From: Saccharina japonica
Taxonomy: Eukaryota > Sar > Phaeophyceae > Laminariales > Laminariaceae
NCBI GenBank assembly: GCA_008828725.1
Contig: MEHQ01001881.1
Location: forward strand, 625,965-689,964
Reading direction: 5' to 3'
Length of the DNA stretch: 64,000 bases
The notes under the pieces are model-generated. The model ran no database searches. It saw only the letters and a list, made by a program, of their open reading frames with translations, and was not told the origin of the DNA. Position 1 is the first letter of the stretch; each line of letters begins with the position of its first letter. The position numbers were made by a program, and so were the translations under genes. Below, piece by piece: positions 13,001 through 24,698 of this stretch.

Positions 13001-16000
13001 GACCTGGGGTGGGGGTACGATGGTTGGGCGAAAGTGATGGCCGATATGTAGTCGATGCCGTCGGGAATCGGGCGGTTTAGGCCTGGCGCGAGGATCTGAT
13101 GACTTGTCAGTTGTCAGTCAACCCGCGAAACGTTTTGAAACGCCTGTGTAAGAATTAATCAGCCGACTACCGGTACGCGCCGGGTCCAAGTTTTGCTTGT
13201 ATGCAACCGACGCTTGAACCGAAACACCTATTGACTTCGCCTCTGCTGTCTATGACCCTAAAATAATACCTGGTAGGTCTGGCCCATAGCCTACACGATG
13301 AGAACATTCAACCACATCCGGCCATTGGGTCAAGTATGCTTGCTGCCTTCGGGGCTGAAGGTTTCGAATGACCGGCTTTAGATTAACTATACGTACAGCT
13401 CCTGCTGGAGCACAACGCCATTGTATGCTCGCCCGAACTGTATGATGGCGACCATCGGAAGGGCACGTGACACACCGGGCTCGCTGCTCTGCGAACGCTT
13501 TGTGGCAGTGTTCTGTTTGGCCTCCTTCCCGTGGCGAGATGACGCGTTTGCGCTGCCCGGCGGGTCAGGGATGTCGGTCCAGTCGAAGGAGCACGGGACG
13601 TGACCGTGGCGATACTCCGGCTGTCCTGCTGGAAGGGAGAGGACACCAAGCTTTCGCTCGACGTTCCGAGGGTCGCACGCCCTTAAGGCGTGGTGGAATA
13701 TATCATATGTACCACTTGAAACACCTTGCAAATATTCCTTCAGCCGTGTCATGCAAGCAGCGCGTCATACAAGCAATGCAATGCAATGCAAGCCTTTCGC
13801 ACCGAACAACGAGCGTTTTAGCAGCCTCCCATTCCCAAATCTGCGTGGCACCGCCTCGCTCGCTCGTGATGTCGGGATTGTAACACTACTGTATACGCCC
13901 GTTTCCACGCCCTTCGTATTTTCTACCTGGCAGCTCTCGTAGAAATGGCGCCCGTTTGCCCGCGCTGGCTGTGCGTATTTTGTTGTTGTAGCATGAGCAT
14001 TCAAACGTGTTGTGTGGACTCGCGGTTGACGCCTCAACAGCTTGACCTTGCCATCGTCATGGCCGCGTTCGGTAGATTTGTCTTGCCCCAAACGACATGA
14101 AACAGACAGCCTTCCTTGCCTCTAGTTCTTACCTTTCGCCCCCCTCCCAGCCAAGAATAGCTATGGCCGCCACACGCGTACAGCGGTTAGCTCAGCTGAG
14201 ATTCAGTTCTTGATCGCTGCCCCCCCCCCCCCCCGTGCGCGCCGTGCTTTTGCTTTTCCTTGCCCGACCGCTGTGTTATTTTCTGCTCAGATTGCCATCT
14301 CAAGTTCGCAGGCGTCTGAACCGCGCCAGGGGAACGTGAGCGCTCACGTGACGTTCGCGCACAAGGAAGATGCTTTGGCTTGCATCCTGGCAACGGATGG
14401 GTGAGTGTCATCATGTCACCAGAAAATTGACCACCATGTCACACTCATCGCCATCATTTGGTTCTCCCGCCCCTTTACTCGTCGAGTGCTATAACTATTG
14501 CATAATACGTATCTGGTAACAGGTATATTAGTACCAGGTACCTGGTATAAAGCAGCTTGCAAAACTCGATGTATATGTATACCAGGTATTCACTTTTGAT
14601 GGTCGAGAGATTTAATTCACAGCTGGGGCTTTGGTAAACTTCTTGTATCGTCAAGGCGGTTTGCCGGCTCGTTGGTGACGCGCCAACGTGGTTGGTGTCA
14701 AAGATGTACAGGCAACCCCCCCCCCTTAGGGTCTATGGTCGTACGACTACGGCCAAGCATGGTATGAGCACACACACCCTGCCCTCCCCGGACGAAGTAA
14801 TGGACTCTCTTTTTACGGTCGCATGAGTATTGAATCATATGTACACGTTGCGGTGCGCTGGGCCATTTCATGCGCGACACCCGCGGCATCTTGAATTGTC
14901 GAATTGTCGGGTTCTGCTAGCCGTGGCATAATAGCGGAGCTGTCCCGTTCTGCCAACCAGCCAGCTTGTTTTTTTTCATGCGATATAACGAGTGACCCGT
15001 GTTTTTCGCAGTATCAGTATTGCCTCTACAGCAGTGTGTACCTGGTATGTATATGTCTATGGGCCGGAATGGGCGCGCATGCTTGGAGGCCATAGCATGC
15101 TCATGCGACCAAGCGTTGTTCCTTCGATATTGGATATTGGATACAGCAGTATGGCGTTCGATACAGCATGCCGTGCGATACAACAATATGGCGTGCGATA
15201 CAGCCTGCAGCGATTGCAATGTGTATAGCAGCCAATTTGCCCTGTACGGCTGGAGGTCGGTTTCGTTTTTGTTTCCGGGTGGTTTCGTTGTGTGTGTTTG
15301 TGTGTGTGTTTTTTTTGCTGTGCCGTGCTGCTGTTGGACGTCAACGAACGTCGTCACACGCAAGCAATGCTATAAAACAAGGTGGATAACGAGACACCGG
15401 TGCCAACGAAGGGGGCAGCAGCCTTGGCCTTGTTTTGTTGTTCTACCACGGATCCCCATCTCGACGGTGGCAGAGTGGACGTTATTAGTAGAACCCCCAG
15501 ACAAACCTTTAGCACCATTGTTGATCAATAGCATCCACCATTTTGACTATTAATAGCATTACGAAGCGTTAGGTAGCATTTTTTTTTGTGCAACAGCAGC
15601 ATCGTACGTGAGGATAGCATTGATGATAGTTGTGTGGCCGGTCTCGTACGACTGCGATGATGGGAGTTTGGTTCTCGAGTCTCGGTATTTTGACATGTTT
15701 TTTTTATTCACGTATGCCGATTGTCGTCAAATCTATAGCCCGAAAACCATGCTACAGCGGACAAATGGGCGACGTGCTCGTGCTACTGCTGTAGTTTCGT
15801 ACAGTAGTTGCTCTACTACTGGCATTAGGCAACGCTCACGAGGCACAACAGACAGGCACGGGGGTAGTCGTCAAATCTACTCCGAAAACCACGCAAAAGC
15901 GGACAAATGCGCGAAGTGCTCGTACTTCCGCTGTAGGCACGTAACTGCTCTTGTATTAGGCACCGCTTACAAGGCACTGCTGCAGACAAGCACGGCGTAT

Positions 16001-19000
16001 TTTATGCCGCAAAGTGAAGGTCACTTTGTGAGCGTGTTTGGCAGCGTTTTTTTGCAGTAGTTGCTGCAAAGAGCAAGATCGACGGTCGTTGTTCCCCCCC
16101 GCGCCCCTCCCCCACCCATCCAGTGCTTGAGGCGGCACCGAACTGCCCACAGGCTTCTTGGTTGGTACCCCGGCAGCATATACGAGCAACAGGTATCACA
16201 TGTATATGCCAGAGCTCGCGCCGGGGCCAATGTGTGTGCGAAGCCGTGCGGCTTTTTATCATCAGTACGGCTGTTGTCTAAAAGCGGAAGGCACAATTCA
16301 ACGCGTGTTGATGAGAGTTAGGTGCGCTATGGGAGACGGAAGGCGTGCGGTGGGATGTTGGTCAACGGGAGAAGGGGGGTATCTGTTCGTGGACCGTGGG
16401 TGTTGATTGAAACCTGAAACTAAATGTTTGAGGCTCCAAAACGACAATGTGACAATTTGTGTGCACTCTGACCATGCATCCGGGAGCTTTTGCCTTGCCT
16501 CTGCCTCTCGCCCGCTGCTTGCCGCTTTCCAAAAATTCGATCGGACGTAGTAACGAGTAAACCCCCTTAACCCATTCAGAACTGCAAAAAATGTCCCACA
16601 CTAATTCCAAGTGGTTTGTCCCCAAAAACGTGGGACCGGTTTTTAAGGGGTGAATAACCGGTATTGGGCCAAAATCTTCTCGGAATTTGTGTGGGATAAA
16701 GGTTGCATCTAAAAAAATGGTCACCAAGTATATAACCTGCTCCGGCCCCTGCCTCTGCCCCCGCCCCCGCCTTTCGCGTGTCGCCCGTGTGTTGCGCACC
16801 CCCCGGCGAATCGGCAGGTACTGGCTGGAGGGTCGACAGCTACGCTCCAACTTCGGGACGACCAAGTACTGCGCGACGTATCTCCGGAATGCGCCTTGCT
16901 CCAACCCGGACTGCCTGTACCTGCACGAGCTCGGGGAGGAGGAGGACCGTTTCACGAAGGAAGAGATTCAGCAGCGATCTCTCCTGGCCCCTCCCATCCC
17001 CCCGGGCGCCGCCACTGTGACGGGGGGCGGTGGTCCCAGCGGCTCCGGCATGCGGTGCAATTCGCCTTTTTTGCCTCCTCCGGTGTACGAATCGGCGTCA
17101 AACGGGGCGGGCGCTGGCGGGGGCGGGGCGACGTTGAGAAGTCAGCAGGCGCAGCAGGCGCAACAAGCGCAGCAGGCTCAGCACGCTCGGGAGGTGCAGA
17201 TGGCACAGCAGGCGCAGCAGGCGGCGGCGGCGGGCGCGGCGGCGGCGTCGGCGCAGCGAGGGGTGGGAAGGGGGGCGAAACCGTCCGGGCAGGTTAGTCA
17301 TGAACGCTGTACCAGGAATTCTGCAGGCTTTTTAAGCCATACCGCTCGGAAGAGGGGTTGCCGATATTGCACCTACTGTAGTTTTTTTTCCGATTCCTAT
17401 ATATCTACATATATGTTACACGAGGAGTTACGATTATGGCCGGTAATATATAGCCTCCGTTTGGAGCCTGATACGTACGTATTTATATCGAACGTTGAAC
17501 GTTCCTTTTTTTCACGAAGTTGAGTGGTACTTGCGTATGCTGTGCGTACATCTCACCCAAAAATATATATATTTAGAGAATTAATGTACGCGCAACTCGA
17601 TGAGCAACCCGATGGGCTGGGTATGTAACTACCGCCGTATATATGAACCTATCTTACGATACACAATGGAGATGGGAAGAAAAAATATTGGGTAGTCTAA
17701 ACATGCTGTACAGTCAGTCATACTGTACAGTAGTTGAGGAGCCCCACCCCGTCAGCCCCTTTTTTTTGTGCTACAGCTACCGTACCCCCCCCCCCCCCTA
17801 TCGGTGCCATGACTATAGCTACGAGCTACGTATATTTGCCCATTTTTTTTGTCATTTGGTATTTTTCAGAGGGGGTAAGCGACTGGCTTGATCGTCTTGC
17901 GTTGGTTCCGTGAAGCTTAAGGATAAATTCGGCTCCTGCGGTAGTCGTTCGGCGGACGATCGCTGGAGGCCCAAACGTCAGCGCTGCTGTGTTGGAGTTT
18001 CGCTCGCCTTACTGGCAACATTTTGGAGTCTTTCCTTGCTGTGCGGTTTCAGCATCAGCGCCGCGGTAGAGTTCCATTCGCATCAGTGGCGGCGTTTTTT
18101 TGGTCTTGGTTCAGTGTGTGGCGTGCCGTTGTTCGATTGGCTAAGGGCCTAGGAGGCTACCGGCGCAGTTGCAAATTTGGTTCGGCATGGTCGCTACTGC
18201 TGTACCTTGGCATAGTATGAGTATCATAGCGGCAGCACCACTTTTTTTTTTTTTTTTTTCAATTTTCGTTTTTCGTGTGAGTCCCGGACTGATTGTTCGA
18301 TTCGATTTGTGCTAGGGCGGTTTGGTCAGCCTTACCCGAGATGAGCCGCCTTTTTTCTGTTCCTTATCACGTCTATCCACCACGGACTCGATTGCACTGC
18401 GGAGAGTGAGCACGCAACTTACACCATCGCTTTCGCTCAGTCTCTTTTCGGAATCTGCTGTAAGTTGGTATGAGGGCATCGCGCTCCATCTGTCGCCCGA
18501 CGGCATTTATTGACAAGACAGCAGTTCGCGAGAACCCACGCGACGCCGGTATTTTTTTCAGTGGCTTCTTGCCTTTTCAACAACCTCTGCTCTTGATGTT
18601 TATCTGCGACTCTCAGCAGTACGATGCTGAAGCGTTTTTACCTTTCCCACGACCCCATTCAACAAGCCTACTAAAAGTACTCTTTACCAGTACAGCCTCT
18701 CCGTTCGTTTATGTTTTTTTAGTGTGGCTCGGGATGTGTTTTACAGACGTCAGTCACCGTTTACCCCTCTACCAAACCGTACGTTGCAACCATCGTGATG
18801 GCAGGTTGCCGCAGCGGCATCGGCGTCGAAGACCTCGACTTCCGTTGGCGTTGCTTGGGGCGGGGCAGGGGCGTCGAACGGGCCAACCGCGCAGCCCTTG
18901 GGCGATCGAAGCGCGACGGGTGGAGTCTTGGGCCGAGGGAAAGGAGGCATGGGGGCAGCTAGCCCTACCGCGTCTCCTCATCTGCAGGCGCACGACCCGA

Positions 19001-19956
19001 TGCGCTTGCAGGAGGAGTGGCCGTCGCTCGCGGACACGGCGGCGCCGGCGCCGACCCCGACGCTGACCCCCGCCGCTCAGACCACGGGTCGTACCAGCAG
19101 GAACCGCCGAAAGAAGGAGAAGCAGCAGCAGCAACAGCAGCAGCAGCTCCTTCAGCAACAGCAGCTGCAGCAGCGGCAGCAGCAGCAGGCGCGGGAAGAG
19201 AGAGGGCGCTCTCGTTCGCCTACGGCTGCGGTGGTTTCGCCCCCTCGAGAGCCGTCCGCGTTGCCTCCAGCGTCTGCGGCCGCTGCAGCTGTCACTGCGG
19301 CGGCGGCTGCTGCTGCTACTGCCACCGCCGCTGCTGCTGCTCCTGCTGCTCCTGCTGCTTCTGCTGCTGCTGCTGCTACTCCTGCTGCTGTTGTTGCTGT
19401 TGTTGCTACTCCTGCTGCTGCTGTCGTTGCGCCGTCGCCGCCGGCAGTAACTACCCAGCCACCTGCCCTGTCTCAGCCGCCAGGTCTCGGGCCGATTGTG
19501 GGTGCTCCGGCGCTGCCGCAGGCTTCTGCTGCTGCCGCTGCTGCTGCTGGTACGGCTGTTCCCGCCGCCATGCCGGTGCCGGTGGACGTCGCGGGAAGGG
19601 CCCGCACACCGCTCGAACAGAAGATGCAGGCGCCAAAAGCTGGGTCAACGGTACCGCCGGCGGACGCCTCCGCCTCCATGTTCTCGAACCCGTTCTTCAG
19701 CAACGGCGGGCGTGGCGGCGGCGTGGGGGTGGGTGCGGGTATGGGCGCAGGCACGCCTCCTGCCTCCACCTCTACAGCACCGGCCCCCCCGGGCTTCAGC
19801 GAACTCCCGTCCGCGTCTTTGACGGCGTCGAGCATACCTCCGGCGTCGTCCTCCTCGTCTCCTTCGACAGCTGCGTCGGCGTCGCCTCCTCAAGCGGTGC
19901 AACAGGCACAGCAGCCTGCCAGATCGTTGTTCGAAGGTCGTTTTGGTGGTGGCGGT

Positions 19957-19987
<31 letters not shown>

Positions 19988-21378
19988 GCGGCGACGGCGT
20001 CTTCAACGGCGGTATGTTTTCCTCGCCGGCTATTGGCGGCGGGCTTTTTTCTCCCGGTGGGGGGGCGGGGGCTGGGGTCGGGCCGGGGGTGGGGAGGGGG
20101 GGGGCGTCGCCGGCCGGGGCGGGGGCTGGGGCCGCCGCACCTGCCGCCGGCGCAACAGCTGGCGGCGGGTCGCCGCCTCCGGGGATGGGGGCTGCTCTCA
20201 CGGCGGTGGACACGAAGCAAGGGTTGCAGCCCGAGCGATCGTCACCCGCGCGGGGAAACGCCGACGAGCAGGGGTCGCCTTTGGGCCAGTCTTCTCCGCC
20301 TGACATGATGATGAATGCTTCCGTCGTCGGTCTCCTTGACCGTCCGCAGAACGGACCGGGCAAGGGCGCCGCGGGCGAGGCAAGCGAGCTGCCTTTCGCC
20401 CCCCTCGCCGGCAACGAGTCGGTGTCGGTGGCGGTGGCATCGGGGGGTTTCGACCTGGGAGGAGGGGGAGCGTCTTCCGCGCCCCGCCCGATTGCCGCGT
20501 CTCCGTTTGGCGCCGCGTCAGGCGGGGGGCATTTCGGCGGTGCGTTTGGTAGCGCTTTGTTCCCTGTGTCGACCCACCAGCGGTCTAGCTCGCGCGGTGG
20601 CCTCGGCGTCGGGGGACTGGCAGGGGATACGGACGGGCCGGGGGCGGACCTTTCTGTGGATCCGTTCGCGAGCTCTTCCGGAGCGCTCGCCGCGATGCTT
20701 GGGGTGACGCTGCCTCCGGTGGACTCTCACAGCTCCTTGGCGAGCAAGATGAGGACCGGGGTTGGGGAACCTCAGCTGCTCTCGTCCGCTCACGATGCCT
20801 CGCCGCAGCAGCGCCCGCACCTGCCGCCCCGCGGGGGGGGGGGTGCGTATGGGGATTTTGCGAGGGATATGGGCCGCGGCAGAGAAGCGCACGCGCAGAG
20901 GAGGGGGGGCGGGCCGAGGGACGGGGAGAGAATCGATGGACACAGGAACGACTATGGAGTGACCCAGCAGGGTGGTGGTGGCGGCGGTGGCGGCGGGCAC
21001 CAGGAGTCTCGTTTCTCGTTCGCCCAAGACGAAAGCCCTGGGCTGCCGTTTTCGCCCGCGCGAGGGTCGCCACCGATGGGCCCGGGGCCAGACCCGCGCG
21101 TGTTGCGTGGGTCTCCCGGGGGGATGGGGAGCCCTCCGCACCCGGGACAGCATCGCCACCACCTTCATCACCACCACCAGTCGCACGCGCACCGACCATT
21201 CGGCGCTGGTCGTCCGCTGTCACCCCCTCAACTTGGGGGCGAGTACGGTGGAGTTGGAGGCGAGGGACAGTTCGGGGCGCCGCCGCCCCCGCCGCCGCCG
21301 CACCACCCCCACCACCACCCTCACCACCACCCCCACCACCCCCACCACGGGCAGCACCACTTCCAGCAGCAGCAGCAA

Positions 21379-21410
<32 letters not shown>

Positions 21411-21816
21411 GCAGCAGCGACCGCCACCGCCTCCGCCACAGCAACAACAACCGACTCCTCCCCCACCTCAGCAACAGCAGCAGCAACAGCAGCAGCAGCA
21501 GCAGCAGCAACCGCAGTACTCCATTCAGAACGGAATGGCTTTCCTGCAGAAGGTGCTCCCAGGGGTTTCGCTGTCCTATGGCGAACGCCAAGCGTCGGCG
21601 GGGGGCGCGGGGGGGGGGCAGGGGCAAGGGCAGCCGGCCGTCCAGGGGGCCTCGGGAGTTCCGCCCGGAGGCGGGGTTGGGTGGGGGGATAACGCAGCGG
21701 GACAACGGGTGGACCCGGCGCAGGCGTTTGGGTCGTCCCTGTGGACCATGGCGCCCGCACCCAACGCTCCGCGCCAGCCGCAAGGCAGTAGGGGTGGTGG
21801 GTATAGTGCGTGGTAA
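10065..21816 (+). CDS. CNOT4: CNOT4-like E3 ubiquitin ligase (RING-RRM-CCCH) with giant low-complexity tail
   Basis: Four exons, 10065-10658, 14291-14400, 16818-17292 and 18805-21816 (stop TAA), join in frame into 4,191 nt, or 1,396 residues; human CNOT4 has about 575. The N-terminus carries the C4C4 RING typical of Not4: Cys 16, 19, 33, 35, 40, 43, 55 and 58, with FLPCPCGYRVCMWCWHRIKK and LCPACRSEY. After a coil and a Gly run comes the RRM, starting RVVQRNLVYATGLPSGL and EEVLRRPENFGQYGKIYK, completed in exon 2 (VSAHVTFAHKEDALACILA). A CCCH finger follows in exon 3 (GTTKYCATYLRNAPCSNPD then CLYLHELGEEEDRFTKEE; spacing C-x8-C-x4-C-x3-H). Known family role: E3 ligase of CCR4-NOT, linking deadenylation, ribosome quality control and ubiquitination. 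Exon 4 (about 1,000 residues) is disordered: Ala-, Gly-, His- and Pro-rich blocks, two long polyQ runs (about 21361-21420 and 21468-21513), and near the end SIQNGMAFLQKVLPGVSLSY, which may be a docking motif (inference). Confidence 0.95.
12376..12493. mobile_element. MITE family A, copy 1 (TTACGGG ends, TA target site)
   Basis: A 118-bp palindromic element in intron 1 of the CNOT4-like gene. Its ends are TTACGGGGGACC and the inverted GGTCCCTCGTAA, flanked on both sides by TA (12374-12375 and 12494-12495). A second copy lies at 30227-30330 in reverse orientation, with the same arms and the same internal AGGACCAAATATTG block. A TA duplication with short inverted ends is typical of Tc1/mariner-derived MITEs. 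It has no coding capacity. Confidence 0.8.
12775..12967. mobile_element. MITE family B, copy 1 (AGTGGGTACC ends)
   Basis: A 193-bp element in CNOT4 intron 1. It starts AGTGGGTACCCAGACTTAAG and ends in the inverted CTCTTAAACAGGGGTACCCACT region. The interior contains GGTTGGACCCGCCTAC and TTTCCCACTGTGGATAAGA, both found in the copy at 61710-61938. GTT flanks both ends and may be a 3-bp target duplication. The superfamily is not certain. Confidence 0.75.
13387..13752 (-). other. Unassigned 121-codon open frame antisense inside CNOT4 intron 1
   Basis: The frame runs from an ATG at 13752 to TAG at 13387. The product begins MTRLKEYLQGVSSGTYDIF and contains RHGHVPCSFDWTDIPDPPG. Its later half has GC-rich third positions, unlike the surrounding AT-rich intron, so it may be a real exon or a retained gene fragment. 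I do not recognise the family and found no partner exon. Chance remains quite possible. Confidence 0.25.
16567..16653. mobile_element. MITE family C, copy 1 (TTAACCC ends)
   Basis: An element of about 87 bp in CNOT4 intron 2. It begins TTAACCCATTCAGAACTG, has TGTCCCACACTAATTCCAAG in the middle, and ends near GGGACCGGTTTTTAAGGGG. Related copies lie at 27722-27802 (inverted) and 55012-55098. TTAA followed by CCC/GGG ends is reminiscent of piggyBac-type sites; this is an inference from the ends only. Confidence 0.65.
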
Positions 21817-22050
21817 GAGTCGCGGCTGGGGCCCGGCTTGTCGGCTATGATTGCTGTTAGCTTCCTGCGTGTGCCTATTTTGGTGGGTGGGAGGTGGAAA
21901 GGTGGAAGGTTGGTAGTTTTCTCGTCCTGGGGGAGGAGGAGACTTGTGAGGAGGGGGGGGGCGGGCTGCGGAGGAAAAAGCAGCCGGGGGTGGGGGGCTT
22001 GTTTGTTTGTTCGGTTCTGTCGCGGTTGGGGGTAGCGGCAGCTGCAACAG

Positions 22051-22082
<32 letters not shown>

Positions 22083-22836
22083 GCAGCGGTGGCCGTAGCA
22101 CCGGGTAGGTGATGGGCAAACTATTTTTGGCGGTTGTGTGTTTCCCTCTTGTCTGGGGATGACGGACTATTATTATGGCAGGTTGGGGCAAGCCCGGTAT
22201 TGGTGACTTGCCTCCGACGGGGAACAGAAAGTAATGGCGTCGTACTGCGTAAAGTATGTATCAACTGACTGACTGGGGCTGTTTTTTTTGGGGGGCATGA
22301 TGGGGAAGCAAGTGCTGCTGCAGCTGTTGTAGCAGTTCCACGGGGTTGCTGTGCGCTGCTCGTTCTTTGCCGCAGGGCGCACGCGCCCTCGTTTGTCCGT
22401 TTGTGTGATTGCAACCCAGCACAGGCAGCTTACTGTAGCTACCTTGTAGCCACGGCTTCGGGCTGCGAGGGGGAAGGGGGGGTGGGGCCGCTAGCACCAC
22501 GCACCGGACGCGATCGGAAACTATTGGGGTCCTTTTGGGCGGAGACGACGATGCTCTTCAGTTGATACATAACGAACGAAATGTTTTTTTTCAGGCGGCG
22601 TTTTTATCTTTCCGCATCTTCTCTTGGATAATACGTACGACAAAAAAAAAATGCAAAATTGCGACAATCATCGTTCATGGAGAGTAAAATAATTTAAGCT
22701 CTGAACGCGAGACACAAGCAAGCACAATAATGAACGTTGTTTGTACTTTCCGTCATATATACCAGGTTGTACTTTCCGTCATATATACCAGGTATAAAAG
22801 ACCCTACCTAGGGAAATATTTAAGCTTTCCATCAAA
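21817..22836. other. 3' flank of the CNOT4-like gene
   Basis: The first few hundred bases are G-rich and contain a CAG run (22056-22087). They probably form the 3' UTR. Beyond about 22550 the sequence turns AT-rich. Two near-identical 27-base blocks (TACTTTCCGTCATATATACC, 22744 and 22771) stand in tandem and end in a TACC-W-GGTA-type motif. No gene is recognised. Confidence 0.5.
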
Positions 22837-23224
22837 CAGCCGATTTTCGATTTTCCTAATTGAGAATTGCCTTTCCGATGAGAATGGAAATCGATTTTAG
22901 TACTTGATTGTTTTTTACGAGTTGTATTTCGCTCACAATCAAAGTTTAACCTAGAATATATGTTCCTCGATGGTAGGTATCGATCCTTCCACGAACAAAA
23001 ATCGAAGTCAACCTTGACAAGCTCGTTAAACAGAGGGTGTAAGGGAATTGGCATTTATGGGCGAGGTACCTCGCCCAAAAATCAAGGATTGAACGAGTGT
23101 ATGCGCGGATCTGGATCCCAGATACCCCACACCCCCCCCCCTATATTGGAGGGAAGAAACCGGACCGTTGTGATCCCTGAAAACAATAAATCAAGTTTTT
23201 TTTTTAATTACCCCACCCCCCCCC

Positions 23225-23622
23225 TATAAATATATGATATATATATGATATATTTATAGGTTGGGTTGGCGTCGGTTGGCAACGACGCTGTAAAACACGC
23301 CACTCGCTGCGTGAGCTAGACAACCAGGGTGCCGTTTTTTTTTGTTCTTTTTTTTTGGCGGTCACCAAAGCTGGCGGTCGAGTAGATCATTTGTGCGGGG
23401 TGGAGAACCTTTGTTCCGCACAAGGGGAATGGTCGTATCACGTAGTGTTAATATGGTAAGGCGTCCGCGAGACAGTTACATAGTAAAACCCATTGCTGTC
23501 TCCGGAAGTGGCCACACCAGAAATTAAATTAACTCATTGAAGCTGTCGTCCATATTCAAGTCCGCCTCAGAGGCGGTTCTTAGCAGGATGCAGCTCACCC
23601 TCCATGCGACTCGCCCAATACC
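23225..23622 (+). repeat. Dispersed repeat family F, copy 1
   Basis: About 400 bp nearly identical to 50329-50715. It starts at TATAAATATATGATATAT and contains GTTGGGTTGGCGTCGGTTGG, CGCTGCGTGAGCTAGACAAC and CTGTCTCCGGAAGTGGCCAC, ending in the module TCCGCCTCAGAGGCGGTTCT and ATGCAGCTCACCCTCCATGC. Only the last module recurs at 25678-25885. The high identity means recent movement or conversion. No conserved open frame links the copies, so it looks non-coding. Confidence 0.8.
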
Positions 23623-23734
23623 AGTTCTAGATGTAACGTAAGGAACATGTCGTCGGCCGTGTTGGTTTGTCTGAGTGTGTCTTGCCCGCGCAGCATCGAG
23701 ACAGATATTTACTCTGAGCTTCCGTCGCTGCGTT

Positions 23735-23990
23735 GCTTTACCGCATGCGCTGAATTACGAAGCCGCACACTCGTAATATATAACGTCGGTATATTATAGT
23801 AATTGAGATATCTCGAGTGCAGGTTCGTCACTGCCTCGCTTCAGCATGCGGCTGAATTACGAAGCCCACACTCGTGATATTATACTTGCGATATATATAT
23901 ATATCTCGATGTGCAGGTTCGTCAGCTGCCTCGCTTCAGCAATAGCGCGAATTACGAAGCCCACACTCGTATATTAACTCTCGTATATTA
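23735..23990 (+). repeat. Degenerate tandem repeat, three units of about 100 bp
   Basis: Each unit carries GAATTACGAAGCC(G)CACACTCGT, an AT-rich ATATCTCGA-type stretch, then GTGCAGGTTCGTCA and CTGCCTCGCTTCAGCA. Unit starts lie near 23752, 23851 and 23949. It is embedded in the inverted-repeat element. Confidence 0.7.
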
Positions 23991-24674
23991 TATAACCTTT
24001 ATATAAGATCTCCTGATGCCAAAATACAATAGTATTTTTTTTTTTACTTAATGGATCGGCGGCAAGGTAGGATCCCTTCGAGTGGAAGAACGCGGCGTCC
24101 GCGGTTCGCGCGAGGCGGCGATTGGGTCGCTCCTCGAGCCTGTACGGCACGCAACCCGTGCCGCGTTTCCCGATCGGAAGCGGTTCGCGCCGCAGCGCGA
24201 CCTGTCATGGCGCGCCAAGGGTTGACGAATTGGCGTGGCGCGAGAGGGCACAGCGAGCACGACCATGGGCCATCGATGCGCCGGGCGAGCAGTTCACCGT
24301 TGGCGTGATGAGCTGAGAGGCCGCAGCGCCCTTCTCCCCGTCCGCAGGAAACGGATTACCGCGTCCCGGGAAGCGACGGACGCTCTCCCTCCCTCGGACG
24401 AATCCCGCAAGAGGCGCGGGGGGAGGGCGGGGGGGGGGGGGGCCGGTCGGGAGTAGCGTCGGAGCTATGCGACATGGCCCGTAGGGGGGATGACATCAGA
24501 ATTCGGCGGGGGACAGTGGGACTGGCCAGGGGCGGATGGTGGTTGACAGGGTGATATGGACCATAGAACCTCGATCGCTGACATCATCCGGGACGGAGCG
24601 GCGGTTGGGTTTTCTTCACTCAACCAGGCAGACGATTGCTTCGCACAAGCGCGAAACGCACGTGCGAGGTATTG

Positions 24675-24698
24675 NNNNNNNNNNNNNNNNNNNNNNNN
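24675..24698. other. Assembly gap (24 N)
   Basis: A run of 24 undetermined bases lies between a GC-rich block and AT-rich sequence inside the composite element. The true distance across the gap is unknown. Confidence 1.

Noticed and set aside
18898-21816. Several long open frames (190-430 codons) on both strands over CNOT4 exon 4
   Set aside because: The exon is so GC- and repeat-rich that all frames stay open. Only the frame continuous with the RING/RRM exons has the right phase and domain context.
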